A stretch of DNA of 64,000 nucleotides, from assembly GCF_003952485.1 (NCBI RefSeq), contig NZ_CP034447.1, forward strand, positions 6,152,501 through 6,216,500, given 5' to 3'. The position numbers were made by a program, and so were the translations under genes. Positions within the stretch are counted from its first letter, which is position 1, and every line of letters starts with the position of its first letter. Below, in pieces: positions 29,255 to 38,020 of the stretch. The DNA comes from Mesorhizobium sp. M1E.F.Ca.ET.045.02.1.1. Its GTDB lineage: Bacteria; Pseudomonadota; Alphaproteobacteria; Rhizobiales; Rhizobiaceae. The notes below the pieces were generated by a model that saw only the letters and a list, made by a program, of their open reading frames with translations, had not been told where the DNA came from and did not search any database.

Positions 29255-31545
29255 CCGTTCATGACATGAAACACGCGGCCTCGGACAGCGCACGCCTCGA
29301 AGCGGTCGGCGGACGCCTGTCGCGCGTCGACGGCCCGGCCAAGATCACGGGCGCCGCTCAATACGCCGTCGAGCAGCAGCTCGAAGGGCTGACGCATGCG
29401 GTGCTGGTCGGCGCAACGATCGCCGCCGGCAAGGTTACAGCCATCGACACCCGCGCCGCGGAGACCGCGCCGGGCGTGCTGGCGGTGCTGACGCCCGACA
29501 CCATCATGCCGCTCAAGACCGCATCGGACTGGTTCGGCAACCGACCGTCCGATGGACCCTACTGCCCTTTAGCCCGAGAGGTCACCTTTTCCGGCCAGCA
29601 TGTCGCGGCGGTCGTGGCCGAGACCTTCGAGCAGGCGGTGGCGGCGGCCGCACTCGTCAAGGTCTGGTATGACGAGATGCCGGCCATCGTCGACCTTAGC
29701 GACGGCAAGGCCGGCGACGGCATCCCGATCGACGCCATGACCAAGGAATGGGGCGACGCGCAGGCCGCCTTCGCCGAAGCGCCGGTGCGCATCTGCGCGG
29801 CCTACAACACGCAGCGCGAGTTCCAGGCGGCGATGGAGCCGCACGGGCTGATCGCGCGCTGGCAAGGCGACGAACTCACCATCTGGGAGCCGAGCCAGTG
29901 GCTCGACGGCATGGCGCGCACCTATGCCGAATGGTTCGGCGTGCCGTTCGAGAATGTGCGGCTGGTCTCGCCCTATATCGGTGGCGGCTTCGGCTCGAAG
30001 GCGCTGGCTCTGGCGCACAGCGCGGTGGCGGCGGCAGCGGCAAGAATGCTCGGCCGACCGGTGAAGCTGATGCTCAACCGCCCGCAGAACTTCACCTCCT
30101 ATGGCGGCCGCGCCGCAACCCGCCAGACGGTGGCGATCGGCGCCGACGGCGAGGGCCGCATCCAGTCGATCGTGCATCGCGGCGTCAACGAGACTGCCGT
30201 CGACGGCATGTGGGTCGAGCCGCTCGGCTCCGTCACCTCGATCATGTACGCCACGCCCAATTTCTCCTCTAAGCAGAATGTGGTGCGGGTGAACACGGTG
30301 GTGCCGGGCGCCAAACGCGCGCCGGGCGAGAACCCCAGCGCCTTCGGCATCGAATGCGCCATCGACGAGCTCGCTTATGAGCTTGGGCTGGATCCGCTGG
30401 AGATCCGGCTTCGCAACTATGCCGAACAGGATCCGGAAGCGAAGAAGGCGTGGTCGACACGCCAGCTTCGCGAGGCGTTTGCAACAGGGGCGGACGCCTT
30501 CGGCTGGGCCAAGCGTTCGCGCGAGCCGCGCTCGATGCGCGACGGCCACCAGCTCATCGGCTGGGGCGTGGCGGCCGGCACCTATCCGGTGCGGCGCGCC
30601 TATGGCGAGGCGGTGGTGAGGCTCTCCGCAGACGGCTCGGCCGAGGTCGAAAGCTCCTCCATCGATATGGGCCAGGGCACCTACACGATCCTGGCGCAGA
30701 CCGCCGCCGAGACGCTCGGCGTGCCGGTGGGGAAGGTGTCGGTGAAGCTCGGCGACTCGCGCCTTGCGCGGGCGGGCGTCACCGGCGGCTCGCGGCTTGC
30801 CGGCGTCATGACCGGCGCCGTCTACAAGGCGGCGGGCCAGGCGCTGGACGAGCTGATCGGGCTGGCGCTCTCCGATCCGCGCTCGCCCTTCCATGGGCTG
30901 CAGGCGAACACGCTTGTCGTGAACGACGGCCGTGTCGCCTCGCCGCGCGGCGACGGGCCGGAGCTGTCGATCGCCGAGCTGATGGGCATGCTCGGCCGCG
31001 AAAAGATCGAGGCCAGGGGCGACACCGTTCCGGCGAGCTTCACGCGGGAGCAGCGCTACAACAACTACACCACCATCGCCACGGCGCTGCCGCACACCGA
31101 AGGCGACTATTCGCGCCATTCCTGGTGCGCGCATTTCGTCGAGGTGCGCGTCGACGAGGATTTCGGCACTGTGCGCGTGTCGCGCGTGGTGTCGGCGCTG
31201 GATTCCGGCCGGCTCTACAACCCGAAGCTGGCGGAGAGCCAGTGGAAGGGCGGCATCATCATGGGCATCGGCCAGGCGCTCTTGGAAGAAGGCATCGTCG
31301 ACCGCCGCCACGGCCGCATCGTCAACGGCAATTTCGCCGACTACATGCTGCCGACCAATGCCGACATTCCCGACATCCAGACCATCTCGGTCGGCATCCC
31401 CGACCCGCATTCCTCCGCCCTCGGCGGCAAGGGCGTGGGCGAACTGGCAATCGTCGGCATCGCGCCCGCGATTGCCAACGCGGTGTTCCACGCGACGGGG
31501 AAGCGGGTGCGGGATCTGCCGATAACGCTGGAGAAGTTGATTTAG
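29251..31545 (+). CDS. paoC: Aldehyde oxidoreductase, molybdopterin-binding catalytic subunit (PaoC-like)
   Basis: A 764-residue catalytic subunit that oxidises aldehydes to acids at a molybdenum centre. Molybdopterin-binding segments include SPYIGGGFGSK, MGQGTYTILAQ and GGSRLAGV. The catalytic Glu is in GGKGVGELAIVG, about residue 731. It runs to the normal C-terminus (ITLEKLI). Cofactor-sulfuration protein PaoD/XdhC is not in this window. Operon order A-B-C as in E. coli. The substrate is inferred to be an aromatic or other aldehyde. Confidence 0.93.
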   Translation: MTVHDMKHAASDSARLEAVGGRLSRVDGPAKITGAAQYAVEQQLEGLTHAVLVGATIAAGKVTAIDTRAAETAPGVLAVLTPDTIMPLKTASDWFGNRPSDGPYCPLAREVTFSGQHVAAVVAETFEQAVAAAALVKVWYDEMPAIVDLSDGKAGDGIPIDAMTKEWGDAQAAFAEAPVRICAAYNTQREFQAAMEPHGLIARWQGDELTIWEPSQWLDGMARTYAEWFGVPFENVRLVSPYIGGGFGSKALALAHSAVAAAAARMLGRPVKLMLNRPQNFTSYGGRAATRQTVAIGADGEGRIQSIVHRGVNETAVDGMWVEPLGSVTSIMYATPNFSSKQNVVRVNTVVPGAKRAPGENPSAFGIECAIDELAYELGLDPLEIRLRNYAEQDPEAKKAWSTRQLREAFATGADAFGWAKRSREPRSMRDGHQLIGWGVAAGTYPVRRAYGEAVVRLSADGSAEVESSSIDMGQGTYTILAQTAAETLGVPVGKVSVKLGDSRLARAGVTGGSRLAGVMTGAVYKAAGQALDELIGLALSDPRSPFHGLQANTLVVNDGRVASPRGDGPELSIAELMGMLGREKIEARGDTVPASFTREQRYNNYTTIATALPHTEGDYSRHSWCAHFVEVRVDEDFGTVRVSRVVSALDSGRLYNPKLAESQWKGGIIMGIGQALLEEGIVDRRHGRIVNGNFADYMLPTNADIPDIQTISVGIPDPHSSALGGKGVGELAIVGIAPAIANAVFHATGKRVRDLPITLEKLI

Positions 31546-31563
31546 GGGCGGCGTAGAAACTGC

Positions 31564-31589
31564 CGATCTCCTCCCTTGCGGGGGAGATC
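31564..31589. repeat. Short RIME-like hairpin after the oxidoreductase operon
   Basis: GATCTCCTCCCTTGCGGGGG plus AGATCA, 18 bases after the paoC-like stop. A terminal palindrome only. Position suggests a possible transcript-end structure. Confidence 0.55.
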
Positions 31590-31647
31590 AATCGCTCGCT
31601 CGCTTTCGCCAATCTCTGTATGATTGCGCTATGCTGAGGGAAGCATC

Positions 31648-32133
31648 ATGAAGAGCATAGCGGCAACCATCATCCTGGCGCTTGCAACCACCCTCCCCGC
31701 TCACGCCGCCTCCTGCGCCTGGTCCGCCAAGATGGAGGAGGACGAAGGCGGCAGCGTGATGACGGCTTCGGTCTGCGGCGGGCCGAAGGGCGATGCGCAT
31801 CTGATGCTGACTTGCTTTGCCAAGCCAGTACTGAGCTATGATATCGGCGCCGCGGGCGGGCAACTCGAGCCCGGCATCAACGCCTCCTTCACCTTCAAGG
31901 CCGGCGGCAAGATCGTGACGCGGAAGCTCGACCTTGAAGCGATGTACAACTACTTCACGGCCGAGCTTTCCGGCCCCGCCGACCCGCTGCTCGCCCTGCT
32001 GCGGGGAAAAGGCGAGGCGACAGTCAGCGCTGCCAAATATGGCGAGGCGAGCTTTCCGCTGAAAGGCTCCGGCGCGGCGATCGGCAAGGTGCTGGCCGCT
32101 TGCGGCAAGGGCTCGGGCGACGAAGCGGATTGA
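31648..32133 (+). CDS. Hypothetical secreted protein
   Basis: A 161-residue protein with a signal peptide (MKSIAATIILALATTLPAHAA, cleavage near 21). The mature part has four cysteines (SCAWSAK, SVCGGPKG, LTCFAKP, LAACGKG), probably two disulfides, and a beta-rich pattern. The ATG at 31648 places the signal peptide correctly. No domain with a known role was recognised. Confidence 0.72.
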   Translation: MKSIAATIILALATTLPAHAASCAWSAKMEEDEGGSVMTASVCGGPKGDAHLMLTCFAKPVLSYDIGAAGGQLEPGINASFTFKAGGKIVTRKLDLEAMYNYFTAELSGPADPLLALLRGKGEATVSAAKYGEASFPLKGSGAAIGKVLAACGKGSGDEAD

Positions 32134-32163
32134 GCCGCCGATCCCCTACGGTCGGTGCCTTCC

Positions 32164-33174
32164 CTACCACTCCAACCCGAACACCAATTTGCCGAAATGC
32201 AGCCCGCCGGCGGCCATGTGGGTGTAGGCCTCGGTCGCTTCGTTCTGTGAAAACACCTTGTCGACGACCGGCTCGATGCCGGCGGCGCCGATGGCGCGGG
32301 CGGCGTCGCGCAGGTCGGAGACCGATCCGGTGTTGTTGCCCACCACCTTCAGCGCCTTGATGATGATCGGCAGCAGGTTGACGGTCGCCTCGGCGCCGGT
32401 GACGAAGCCGATGGTGAACAGCGTGCCGCCCGGCGCAGTGGCGTTGACGGCACACGCGAAGGTGGCGGTGCCGCCTGTCTCGACGACGAGGTCGGCGCCG
32501 AGGCCGCCGGTCAGTTCCAGCACCTTGCCGTCCCAGTCCGGCGTCGCGCGGTAATTGATGAGGTGATCGGCGCCGAGCGCCTTGGCCCGCTCGAGCTTCT
32601 CGTCCGAAGACGAGGTGATGATGACGGTGGCCCCGGCGGCCTTGGCGAGCTGCAGCGTGAAGATCGAGACGCCGCCGGTGCCGAGCAGCACGACCACCGA
32701 GCCCGGCCCGACATCGGCGGCGCGGAGCGCGTTCCAGGCGGTGGTGCCGGCGATGGGCAGCGTCGAGGCCGCCTCGAAGGAAAGATGCGCCGGGACCGGC
32801 ACGACCGAATTGGCCGGCAGCGCGACATATTCTGCGAGCGATCCGGGCAGCGAAATGCCGCGCATCTGCGTCATCTCGTAAGGACGGGGCCGGCCGCCTA
32901 TCCAGCGCGGCTTGGCGTGGGCGACGACGCGGTCGCCGACAGCGAACCTTGTCACGCCCTCGCCGAGCGCGACGATCTCGCCGGCGCCGTCGGCAACCGG
33001 GATGAGCGGGAAGACCGGTCCGGGGTAGTTGCCGCTCGCCACCGCGACATCGACGAAATTCAGGCTCGCCGCGCGCTGGCGGATCAGCACCTCGCCGCGC
33101 TGCGGTTCGGGTGTGGCGACGCTGGCGGTGCGGAAAGCGTCCAGCCTGGGTTGGGTCAGTTCGATGGCTTTCAT
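32164..33174 (-). CDS. Zinc-type alcohol dehydrogenase / quinone oxidoreductase-like MDR protein
   Basis: A 336-residue NADPH-binding medium-chain reductase. The N-terminal GroES-like domain (AASLNFVDVAVASGNYPG, GEGVTRFAVGDRVVAH) precedes the Rossmann domain with VVVLLGTGGVSIFTLQLAKAAGATVIITSSS. Catalytic zinc ligands are not conserved (no GHE), so it fits the quinone-oxidoreductase/YogA-like branch. Divergent from a LysR gene, which probably controls it; a 9-base perfect inverted repeat sits just before its start. Confidence 0.9.
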   Translation of the reverse strand: MKAIELTQPRLDAFRTASVATPEPQRGEVLIRQRAASLNFVDVAVASGNYPGPVFPLIPVADGAGEIVALGEGVTRFAVGDRVVAHAKPRWIGGRPRPYEMTQMRGISLPGSLAEYVALPANSVVPVPAHLSFEAASTLPIAGTTAWNALRAADVGPGSVVVLLGTGGVSIFTLQLAKAAGATVIITSSSDEKLERAKALGADHLINYRATPDWDGKVLELTGGLGADLVVETGGTATFACAVNATAPGGTLFTIGFVTGAEATVNLLPIIIKALKVVGNNTGSVSDLRDAARAIGAAGIEPVVDKVFSQNEATEAYTHMAAGGLHFGKLVFGLEW

Positions 33175-33214
33175 GGTTCACTCCGTGGGTGGCCGTTTGG
33201 TGGTTGAGTGAACC
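33175..33214. promoter_or_regulatory. Inverted repeat in the dehydrogenase/LysR intergenic region
   Basis: GGTTCACTC (33175-33183) and GAGTGAACC (33206-33214) are perfect reverse complements 22 bases apart. They abut the dehydrogenase start codon at 33174. A dyad TGCATTTG...CAAATCATGCA follows at about 33251-33276 beside the LysR start. Either could be the LysR regulator's site. Confidence 0.5.
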
Positions 33215-33271
33215 TAGCTGCTGCGCTATTTCTCGATAATCCTTGGTCTCTGCATTTGAGTATTGCAAATC

Positions 33272-34201
33272 ATGCAGCAATCCCATGAACCGGCGGCCCT
33301 TGCGGAAATGGCGGCGTTCGCGGCTGTCGCCGAGGCGCGCTCCTTCACCAGGGCAGCGGCGCGGGTCGGGCGCGACGCGACCATCCTGTCGCGCCGCCTG
33401 CAATCGCTGGAAGAGCGGCTGGGGGTGCGGCTGCTGCACCGCACGACGCGCAGCGTGTCGCTGACCGAGGCGGGTGCGGAATTCCTGGTGCGCGTACGCG
33501 CCATCCTCGCCTCGGTCGACGAGGCGGAAGCCGCCGCCTCCGCGCATGCCGGCGGCGGGCCGCGCGGGCTGCTGAGGCTGGCGCTGCCCGGCACGTTCGG
33601 GCGCATGTGGGTAGCCCCGTTCCTGCCCCAGTTCCTCGCCGAGTTCCCGAATGTGCGCATCGAAGCCGAATTCTCCAACCGCTTCGCCGATCTCGTCGCC
33701 GAGAATTTCGACGTTGCCGTGCGGCTGGGCAGCCTGGAGGACTCGCGCCTGGTGGCGCGCAAGGTGGCGACGCGGCGCCGGCTGCTCTGCGCCTCCCCCT
33801 CCTACCTCGCCCGAAGGGGTCGGCCGGAGACGCCGCAGGCGCTGCTGGAACATTCCTGTCTCGGCTTCACCGGCTTCCAGACCTTTCCGGCCTGGGAGAT
33901 GACCGACCGCGAAGGCCGGCGCGTGCGCGTCGAGGTTTCGGGGCCGCTGGTCAGCGACGACGCCGAGGTGCTGGTCGAGGCCGCCGTGCAGGGGGTCGGC
34001 CTGATGATGAGCACGGACTGGCTGGTCGGGCGCGAGCTCGCCGACGGCCGGCTGGTGCCGATCCTGGAAGACTGGACGCTGGCCGACGAGGGCGCGGTCT
34101 ATGTCGTCATGCCCTCGGCCAAGGGCCAGGCCGCCAAGACCCGCGCCTTCGCCGACTGGATCGGCAAGCGATTTTCGCCGGAACCGCCCTGGCGGCGGTG
34201 A
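33272..34201 (+). CDS. LysR family transcriptional regulator
   Basis: A 309-residue regulator. The N-terminal winged helix is FAAVAEARSFTRAAARVGRDATILSRRLQSLEERLGVRLLHRTTRSVSLTEAG (about 16-68), followed by the effector-binding domain with PGTFGRMWVAPFLPQFLAEFPNV and GVGLMMSTDWLV. This is the CrgA/DsdC-like group that often controls a divergent oxidoreductase. The ATG at 33272 is preferred to the in-frame TTG at 33263. Confidence 0.92.
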   Translation: MQQSHEPAALAEMAAFAAVAEARSFTRAAARVGRDATILSRRLQSLEERLGVRLLHRTTRSVSLTEAGAEFLVRVRAILASVDEAEAAASAHAGGGPRGLLRLALPGTFGRMWVAPFLPQFLAEFPNVRIEAEFSNRFADLVAENFDVAVRLGSLEDSRLVARKVATRRRLLCASPSYLARRGRPETPQALLEHSCLGFTGFQTFPAWEMTDREGRRVRVEVSGPLVSDDAEVLVEAAVQGVGLMMSTDWLVGRELADGRLVPILEDWTLADEGAVYVVMPSAKGQAAKTRAFADWIGKRFSPEPPWRR

Positions 34202-34208
34202 AGCTGCC

Positions 34209-34365
34209 AATCTCCCCCCTTGCGGGGGAGATGGCCGGCAGGCCAGAGGGGGTCGTCTCACATGGAGCTCCGGCGCCCTGTCGCAACGAAGAAGAAGTTG
34301 GCGCTCCACGCGCGGCGCCCCCCTCTGTCGCCTTCGGCGACATCTCCCCCTCAAGGGGGGAGATT
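34209..34365. repeat. RIME-like element, complete copy between convergent genes
   Basis: Arms AATCTCCCCCCTTGCGGGGG/AGATGGCCGGCAGGCCAGAG and CCCCCTCTGTCGCCTTCGGC/ATCTCCCCCTCAAGGGGGG. The right end (AGATTA) overlaps the slipin stop codon, whose TAA is the complement of 34364-34366. It fills the whole gap between the convergent LysR and slipin genes. Confidence 0.9.
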
Positions 34366-35128
34366 ACCCGCCCTTCCCCTGCCCCTTCAGGAACTGGCTG
34401 AGCAAATCCACCGGCAGCGGGAAGACAACCGTCGAGGAGCGCTCGCCGGCGATGTCGTGCAGGGCCTCGAAATAGCGCAGTTGCATGGCCTGCGGCTCGG
34501 CCGCCAGCATGCGGCCGGCCTCGACGAGCTTTGCCGCGGCCTGCTGCTCGCCGTCGGCGTTGATGACCTTGGCGCGCCGCAGCCGCTCCGCCTCGGCCTG
34601 CTTGGCGATGGCGCGGATCATGCTCTCGTTCAAGTCGACATGCTTGATCTCGACATTGGAGACCTTGATGCCCCAGGCGTCGGTGCGCTGGTCGAGGATC
34701 TCCTGGATGTCGCTGTTGAGCCTGTCGCGCTCGGCCAGCATCTCGTCGAGCTCGTGCTTGCCGAGCACCGAGCGCAGCGTGGTCTGCGCAAGCTGGTTGG
34801 TGGCGGTCATGAAATCCTCGACCTGGATGATGGCCCGCTCGGCGTCGACGATGCGGAAATAGAGCACGGCGTTGACCTTCACCGAAACGTTGTCGCGCGA
34901 GATGACGTCCTGCGGCGGCACATCCTGCACCACCACGCGCAGGTCCACCCGTACCATCTGCTGGATGAAGGGAACGAGCAGGATGAGCCCTGGCCCCTTG
35001 ACCCCGGTGAAGCGGCCGAGCGTGAAGACCACGCCGCGCTGATATTCCCTCAGGATGCGGATGGCCGCCGACAGGAACATGATCACCAGCAGCGCAAGGA
35101 CCAGATAGGCGACATAACCGACCGTCAT
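34364..35128 (-). CDS. Slipin (SPFH / band 7, stomatin-like) protein
   Basis: A 254-residue membrane-scaffold protein. One N-terminal helix ([24 protein letters not shown]) precedes the SPFH domain ([57 protein letters not shown]) and a coiled coil ([27 protein letters not shown]). ATG overlaps the upstream nfeD stop (ATGA, 35125-35128), so the two are coupled. NfeD-slipin pairs form membrane microdomain protease systems. The longer reading to 35440 is not needed. Confidence 0.93.
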   Translation of the reverse strand: MTVGYVAYLVLALLVIMFLSAAIRILREYQRGVVFTLGRFTGVKGPGLILLVPFIQQMVRVDLRVVVQDVPPQDVISRDNVSVKVNAVLYFRIVDAERAIIQVEDFMTATNQLAQTTLRSVLGKHELDEMLAERDRLNSDIQEILDQRTDAWGIKVSNVEIKHVDLNESMIRAIAKQAEAERLRRAKVINADGEQQAAAKLVEAGRMLAAEPQAMQLRYFEALHDIAGERSSTVVFPLPVDLLSQFLKGQGKGG

Positions 35129-36549
35129 TGTTTTGCTCCGTCGTTTCCTGCCCCGTCGTAACCTGCACCACGCCGCCGCACCGTCAGCACGAGGTCGCTG
35201 ACGGCGGTCACCTCTGCGCGATCTCCCGGCGCGATCGGCCCATCGGCCTTCGCCCGCCAGCGTTCGCCGAGCGCCAGCACATGGCCCTCGCCGCCTTCCC
35301 AGTCGAGGATCTGCACCGGCAGGCCGCGCATGGCCTCGCCGCCGACGCGCGGCGGATTGCGCCGCGCCGCCCAGAGGTAGCTGCCGGCAAGCAGCGCGAG
35401 CCCCAGCGTCAGCGCCGTGGCCGGGCCGATGACCACCCACGATATGGCGAAGCCGGGCCCCTCGACCTTGAGCAGCATGGCCGCACCGAGCAGGAACGCG
35501 GCCGCGCCTCCGACCCCCAGCACCACCGTCGGATTGAAGGCCTCGACGATGAGGAAGGCGACGCCGAGCAGCATCAGGACGAGCCCGGTATAGTTGATCG
35601 GCAGCAGATCGAGGGCATAGAGGGCGAGCACGATGCAGATGGCGCCGATGACGCCGGGCGCCACCGCGCCGGGACTCGTGACCTCGAAGACGATGCCGTA
35701 GAAGCCGACCAGCATCAGGAGGACGGCGACATTCGGATCGGTGATGACGCCGAGAAGCCGGATGAACCAGCCGGGATCCAGCATCTCGACAGCCAAGCCC
35801 TTTGTCGCCAGCACTTCCTTCTTGCCGGCCACGTCGACGGTGCGGCCGTCGGCCAGTTGCAAAAGCTCGGTCGTGTCGCGGGCGACGAAGTCGATGACAT
35901 GTTCCTGCAGCGCAGCACTTGCCGAAAGGCTCGCCGCCTCGCGCACGGCCTTCTCGCCCCAGTCGCCGTTTCGCCCGCGCAGCTCGGCGAGCGAGCGGAT
36001 CAGCGCCACCGCGTCATTGGTCACCTTGGCCATCATCGCGTCGCCCGGCGGCCGCCCGCTGTCCTTGCCGTCCTTGTCAGGGACCCCGTCCTTGCCAGGG
36101 GCAATGTCCTTCTCGCCGCCGGGAAGCGAGGGCAGCCCGCCGAGTTCGACCGGCGTCGCCGCGCCCAGATTGGTGCCGGGCGCCATCGCCGCGACATGGG
36201 TGGCGTAGAGAATATAGGTTCCTGCACTCGCCGCATGGCCGCCGGCCGGCGCGACATAGCCGAGAACCGGAACCGGAGAGGCCAGGATGTCGGCGATCAT
36301 CTCGCGCATCGAGGTGACCAGGCCGCCAGGCGTGTCGAGCTGAAGGATGAGGACCGCAGCGTTGCGCTCGGCCGCGGCCTTGAGCGCCTCCTTGAGCTGG
36401 CGTGAGCTCGCCGGGCCGATGGCGCCGTCGATCGCGATGCTGAGAGCGATCCTCTCCGCCGCCATTCCGGCCGAGGAGAAGGGGAAAAGAACCGCCGCGG
36501 CCACGAAGGCCGCTGCTACGAAGGCCACCCGCGCGAGTTTCACGCTCAA
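35125..36549 (-). CDS. NfeD family membrane serine protease (ClpP-class)
   Basis: A 474-residue, full-length 'long' NfeD. A signal peptide/first helix (about 1-30) is followed by a ClpP-like periplasmic protease domain (about 32-235) with [18 protein letters not shown], catalytic S108 (GHAASAG) and K175 (AMMAKVTND). Four to five helices (about 265-400) and a C-terminal OB-fold domain (about 405-465) follow. The STOPP/1510-N type cleaves hydrophobic segments of its slipin partner. Operon with slipin. Confidence 0.92.
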   Translation of the reverse strand: MSVKLARVAFVAAAFVAAAVLFPFSSAGMAAERIALSIAIDGAIGPASSRQLKEALKAAAERNAAVLILQLDTPGGLVTSMREMIADILASPVPVLGYVAPAGGHAASAGTYILYATHVAAMAPGTNLGAATPVELGGLPSLPGGEKDIAPGKDGVPDKDGKDSGRPPGDAMMAKVTNDAVALIRSLAELRGRNGDWGEKAVREAASLSASAALQEHVIDFVARDTTELLQLADGRTVDVAGKKEVLATKGLAVEMLDPGWFIRLLGVITDPNVAVLLMLVGFYGIVFEVTSPGAVAPGVIGAICIVLALYALDLLPINYTGLVLMLLGVAFLIVEAFNPTVVLGVGGAAAFLLGAAMLLKVEGPGFAISWVVIGPATALTLGLALLAGSYLWAARRNPPRVGGEAMRGLPVQILDWEGGEGHVLALGERWRAKADGPIAPGDRAEVTAVSDLVLTVRRRGAGYDGAGNDGAKQ

Positions 36550-36601
36550 AGCTCCTTAGATTCAATATGGGGTTGTGCCGGGGCAAGTCCAATGAGCTGC
36601 T

Positions 36602-36753
36602 GATCTCCCCCCTTGAGGGGGAGATGTCGCCGAAGGCGACAGAGGGGGTCGCTGCGCATGGAACGCCAACCTCAATCTGCCGCAGCAGGCCGAGCCCAGT
36701 CGGACCGACCCCCTCTGGCCTGCCGGCCATCTCCCCCTCGAGGGGGGAGATTA
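36602..36753. repeat. RIME-like element, complete copy
   Basis: Arms GATCTCCCCCCTTGAGGGGG/GAAGGCGACAGAGGGGGTCG and CCCCCTCTGGCCTGCCGGCC/ATCTCCCCCTCGAGGGGGG, ending AGATTA. It lies between the divergent nfeD and DUF1127 genes; the remaining 36754-36888 should hold the DUF1127 promoter but no clear one was seen. Confidence 0.9.
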
Positions 36754-36888
36754 CGCGCTCGCCCGCTTTCGCCTACTCACGATTCCACGGCAATTTCGAC
36801 GCGGGTTCCAACGCTGGCTCCCTCGCCCATCCTGCATTGTCCCCATCGACCGCGCGACCAAGCGCGCCCGCAACCAATGGAGACGACA

Positions 36889-37110
36889 ATGACGACTTTG
36901 GATCGAACCACTCGCGAAACCGGCCGGGCTGGCCTTAGCCTGTCCGGCCTCGTCGGCCGCGCGCTCAGCCTGGCCTATCGCGCCATGAAGATGCGCAGCG
37001 AGCGCGCCGCGCTGCAGGCCATGCCGGACTTTGTGCTGAAGGACATCGGCATCAGCCGCTCGCAGATAGAGTACTCCGTGCGCTACAGACAATTCGACAC
37101 GGATGAGTGA
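36889..37110 (+). CDS. DUF1127 domain protein
   Basis: A 73-residue protein. The Arg-rich C-terminal DUF1127 motif is ERAALQAMPDFVLKDIGISRSQIEYSVR. In other alphaproteobacteria such proteins bind RNA and tune phosphate and carbon responses. The ATG at 36889 has TGGAG 8 bases upstream; an in-frame ATG at 36877 is less likely. Followed by a strong terminator. Confidence 0.88.
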   Translation: MTTLDRTTRETGRAGLSLSGLVGRALSLAYRAMKMRSERAALQAMPDFVLKDIGISRSQIEYSVRYRQFDTDE

Positions 37111-37148
37111 CGGCCGCTTCGGCGGCCGGAACGGCTCGAAGGCCTGTC

Positions 37149-37174
37149 AAAAGCCCCGGCATTGCCGGGGTTTT
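37149..37174 (+). terminator. Rho-independent terminator after the DUF1127 gene
   Basis: AAAAG, a 7-base perfect GC stem (CCCCGGC ATT GCCGGGG) and a TTTT run. A second stem (CGGCCGCTTCGGCGGCCG, about 37114-37131) lies directly after the stop codon. Both are short and A/T-flanked, so this is a convincing transcript end. Confidence 0.85.
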
Positions 37175-37375
37175 CGCGTTTGGCCCCGCCCGCCGACCGG
37201 CTTCCCGGGCGTTGGATTCCGGTGGCGGACGCTCGTCTCAAATGGAATGTCCAACGCAATTTCCACGGTAGGCGTATCAAAAATTCCACGCTGGCACCCA
37301 CTCTCGTTCAAACGCTCGACCGCCAAAGAAAAGCGTCACGGCAACCAAGCCGCAAACAACCCTGGGAGTAGAGAA

Positions 37376-37954
37376 ATGCAACCCAACACCAAACCTGCAC
37401 GCGTTCCACTCAACGGCGTCGACACGCCGAACCTGATTGCGACGATCAATTTCGTGGCCGGCCAGCCGGAGCTGGCGAAGTTCCAGTTCCGCGCCCATAA
37501 CGAATGGATCGAAGGCACCCACAGCAAGAGCGTGATGCACGGCTTCTTCGGCGCCGGCCAGGAGCAGAAGCATGAAAAGCCCTACTACGCCGACAGCGAC
37601 CATCCCGCCATTCTTTGCGGCGCCGACAATGCGCCGACCCCGGTGGAATGGCTGCTGCACGGGCTGGCGAGTTGCCTGATGGCGGGTCTTGCCAACATTG
37701 CCGCGGCGCGCGGCATCAAGCTCAGCCGGGTCAAATGCTCGGTCGACGGCGACATCGACCTGCGCGGTATCCTCGGCATCTCCGACGAGGTCCGCAACGG
37801 CTTCCAGAACATCCAGGTGTCGTTCGAGGTCGAAGGCGACGCGCCGGCCGAGAAGCTCAACCAGCTCGTCGAGCAGGCCCGCGCCCGCTCGGCCGTCTTC
37901 GACGTGCTGACCAAGGGCGTGCCGGTCACGGTCGGGATCAAGACCATCCAGTGA
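37376..37954 (+). CDS. OsmC family protein
   Basis: A 192-residue protein of the OsmC/Ohr fold, which reduces organic peroxides through two cysteines. Candidate redox cysteines are C81 (ILCGADNAPTPVEWLL) and C100 (GLASCLMAG). The N-terminal beta part precedes them, and the C-terminus has FDVLTKGVPVTVGIKTI. Length is longer than Ohr (about 140) because of the first 60 residues, as in the YhfA-like OsmC subgroup. GGGAG precedes the ATG at 37376. Confidence 0.88.
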   Translation: MQPNTKPARVPLNGVDTPNLIATINFVAGQPELAKFQFRAHNEWIEGTHSKSVMHGFFGAGQEQKHEKPYYADSDHPAILCGADNAPTPVEWLLHGLASCLMAGLANIAAARGIKLSRVKCSVDGDIDLRGILGISDEVRNGFQNIQVSFEVEGDAPAEKLNQLVEQARARSAVFDVLTKGVPVTVGIKTIQ

Positions 37955-38020
37955 CCCTTTGAAGGTCGTGGAGACGGTCCGGTCCGGACCGTTTCCCTCC
38001 TCTGCCAGCGGAACGGAACC

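Noticed and set aside
29569..31491. 640-residue minus-strand frame
   Set aside because: Antisense to the molybdopterin subunit, composition typical of a shadow frame.
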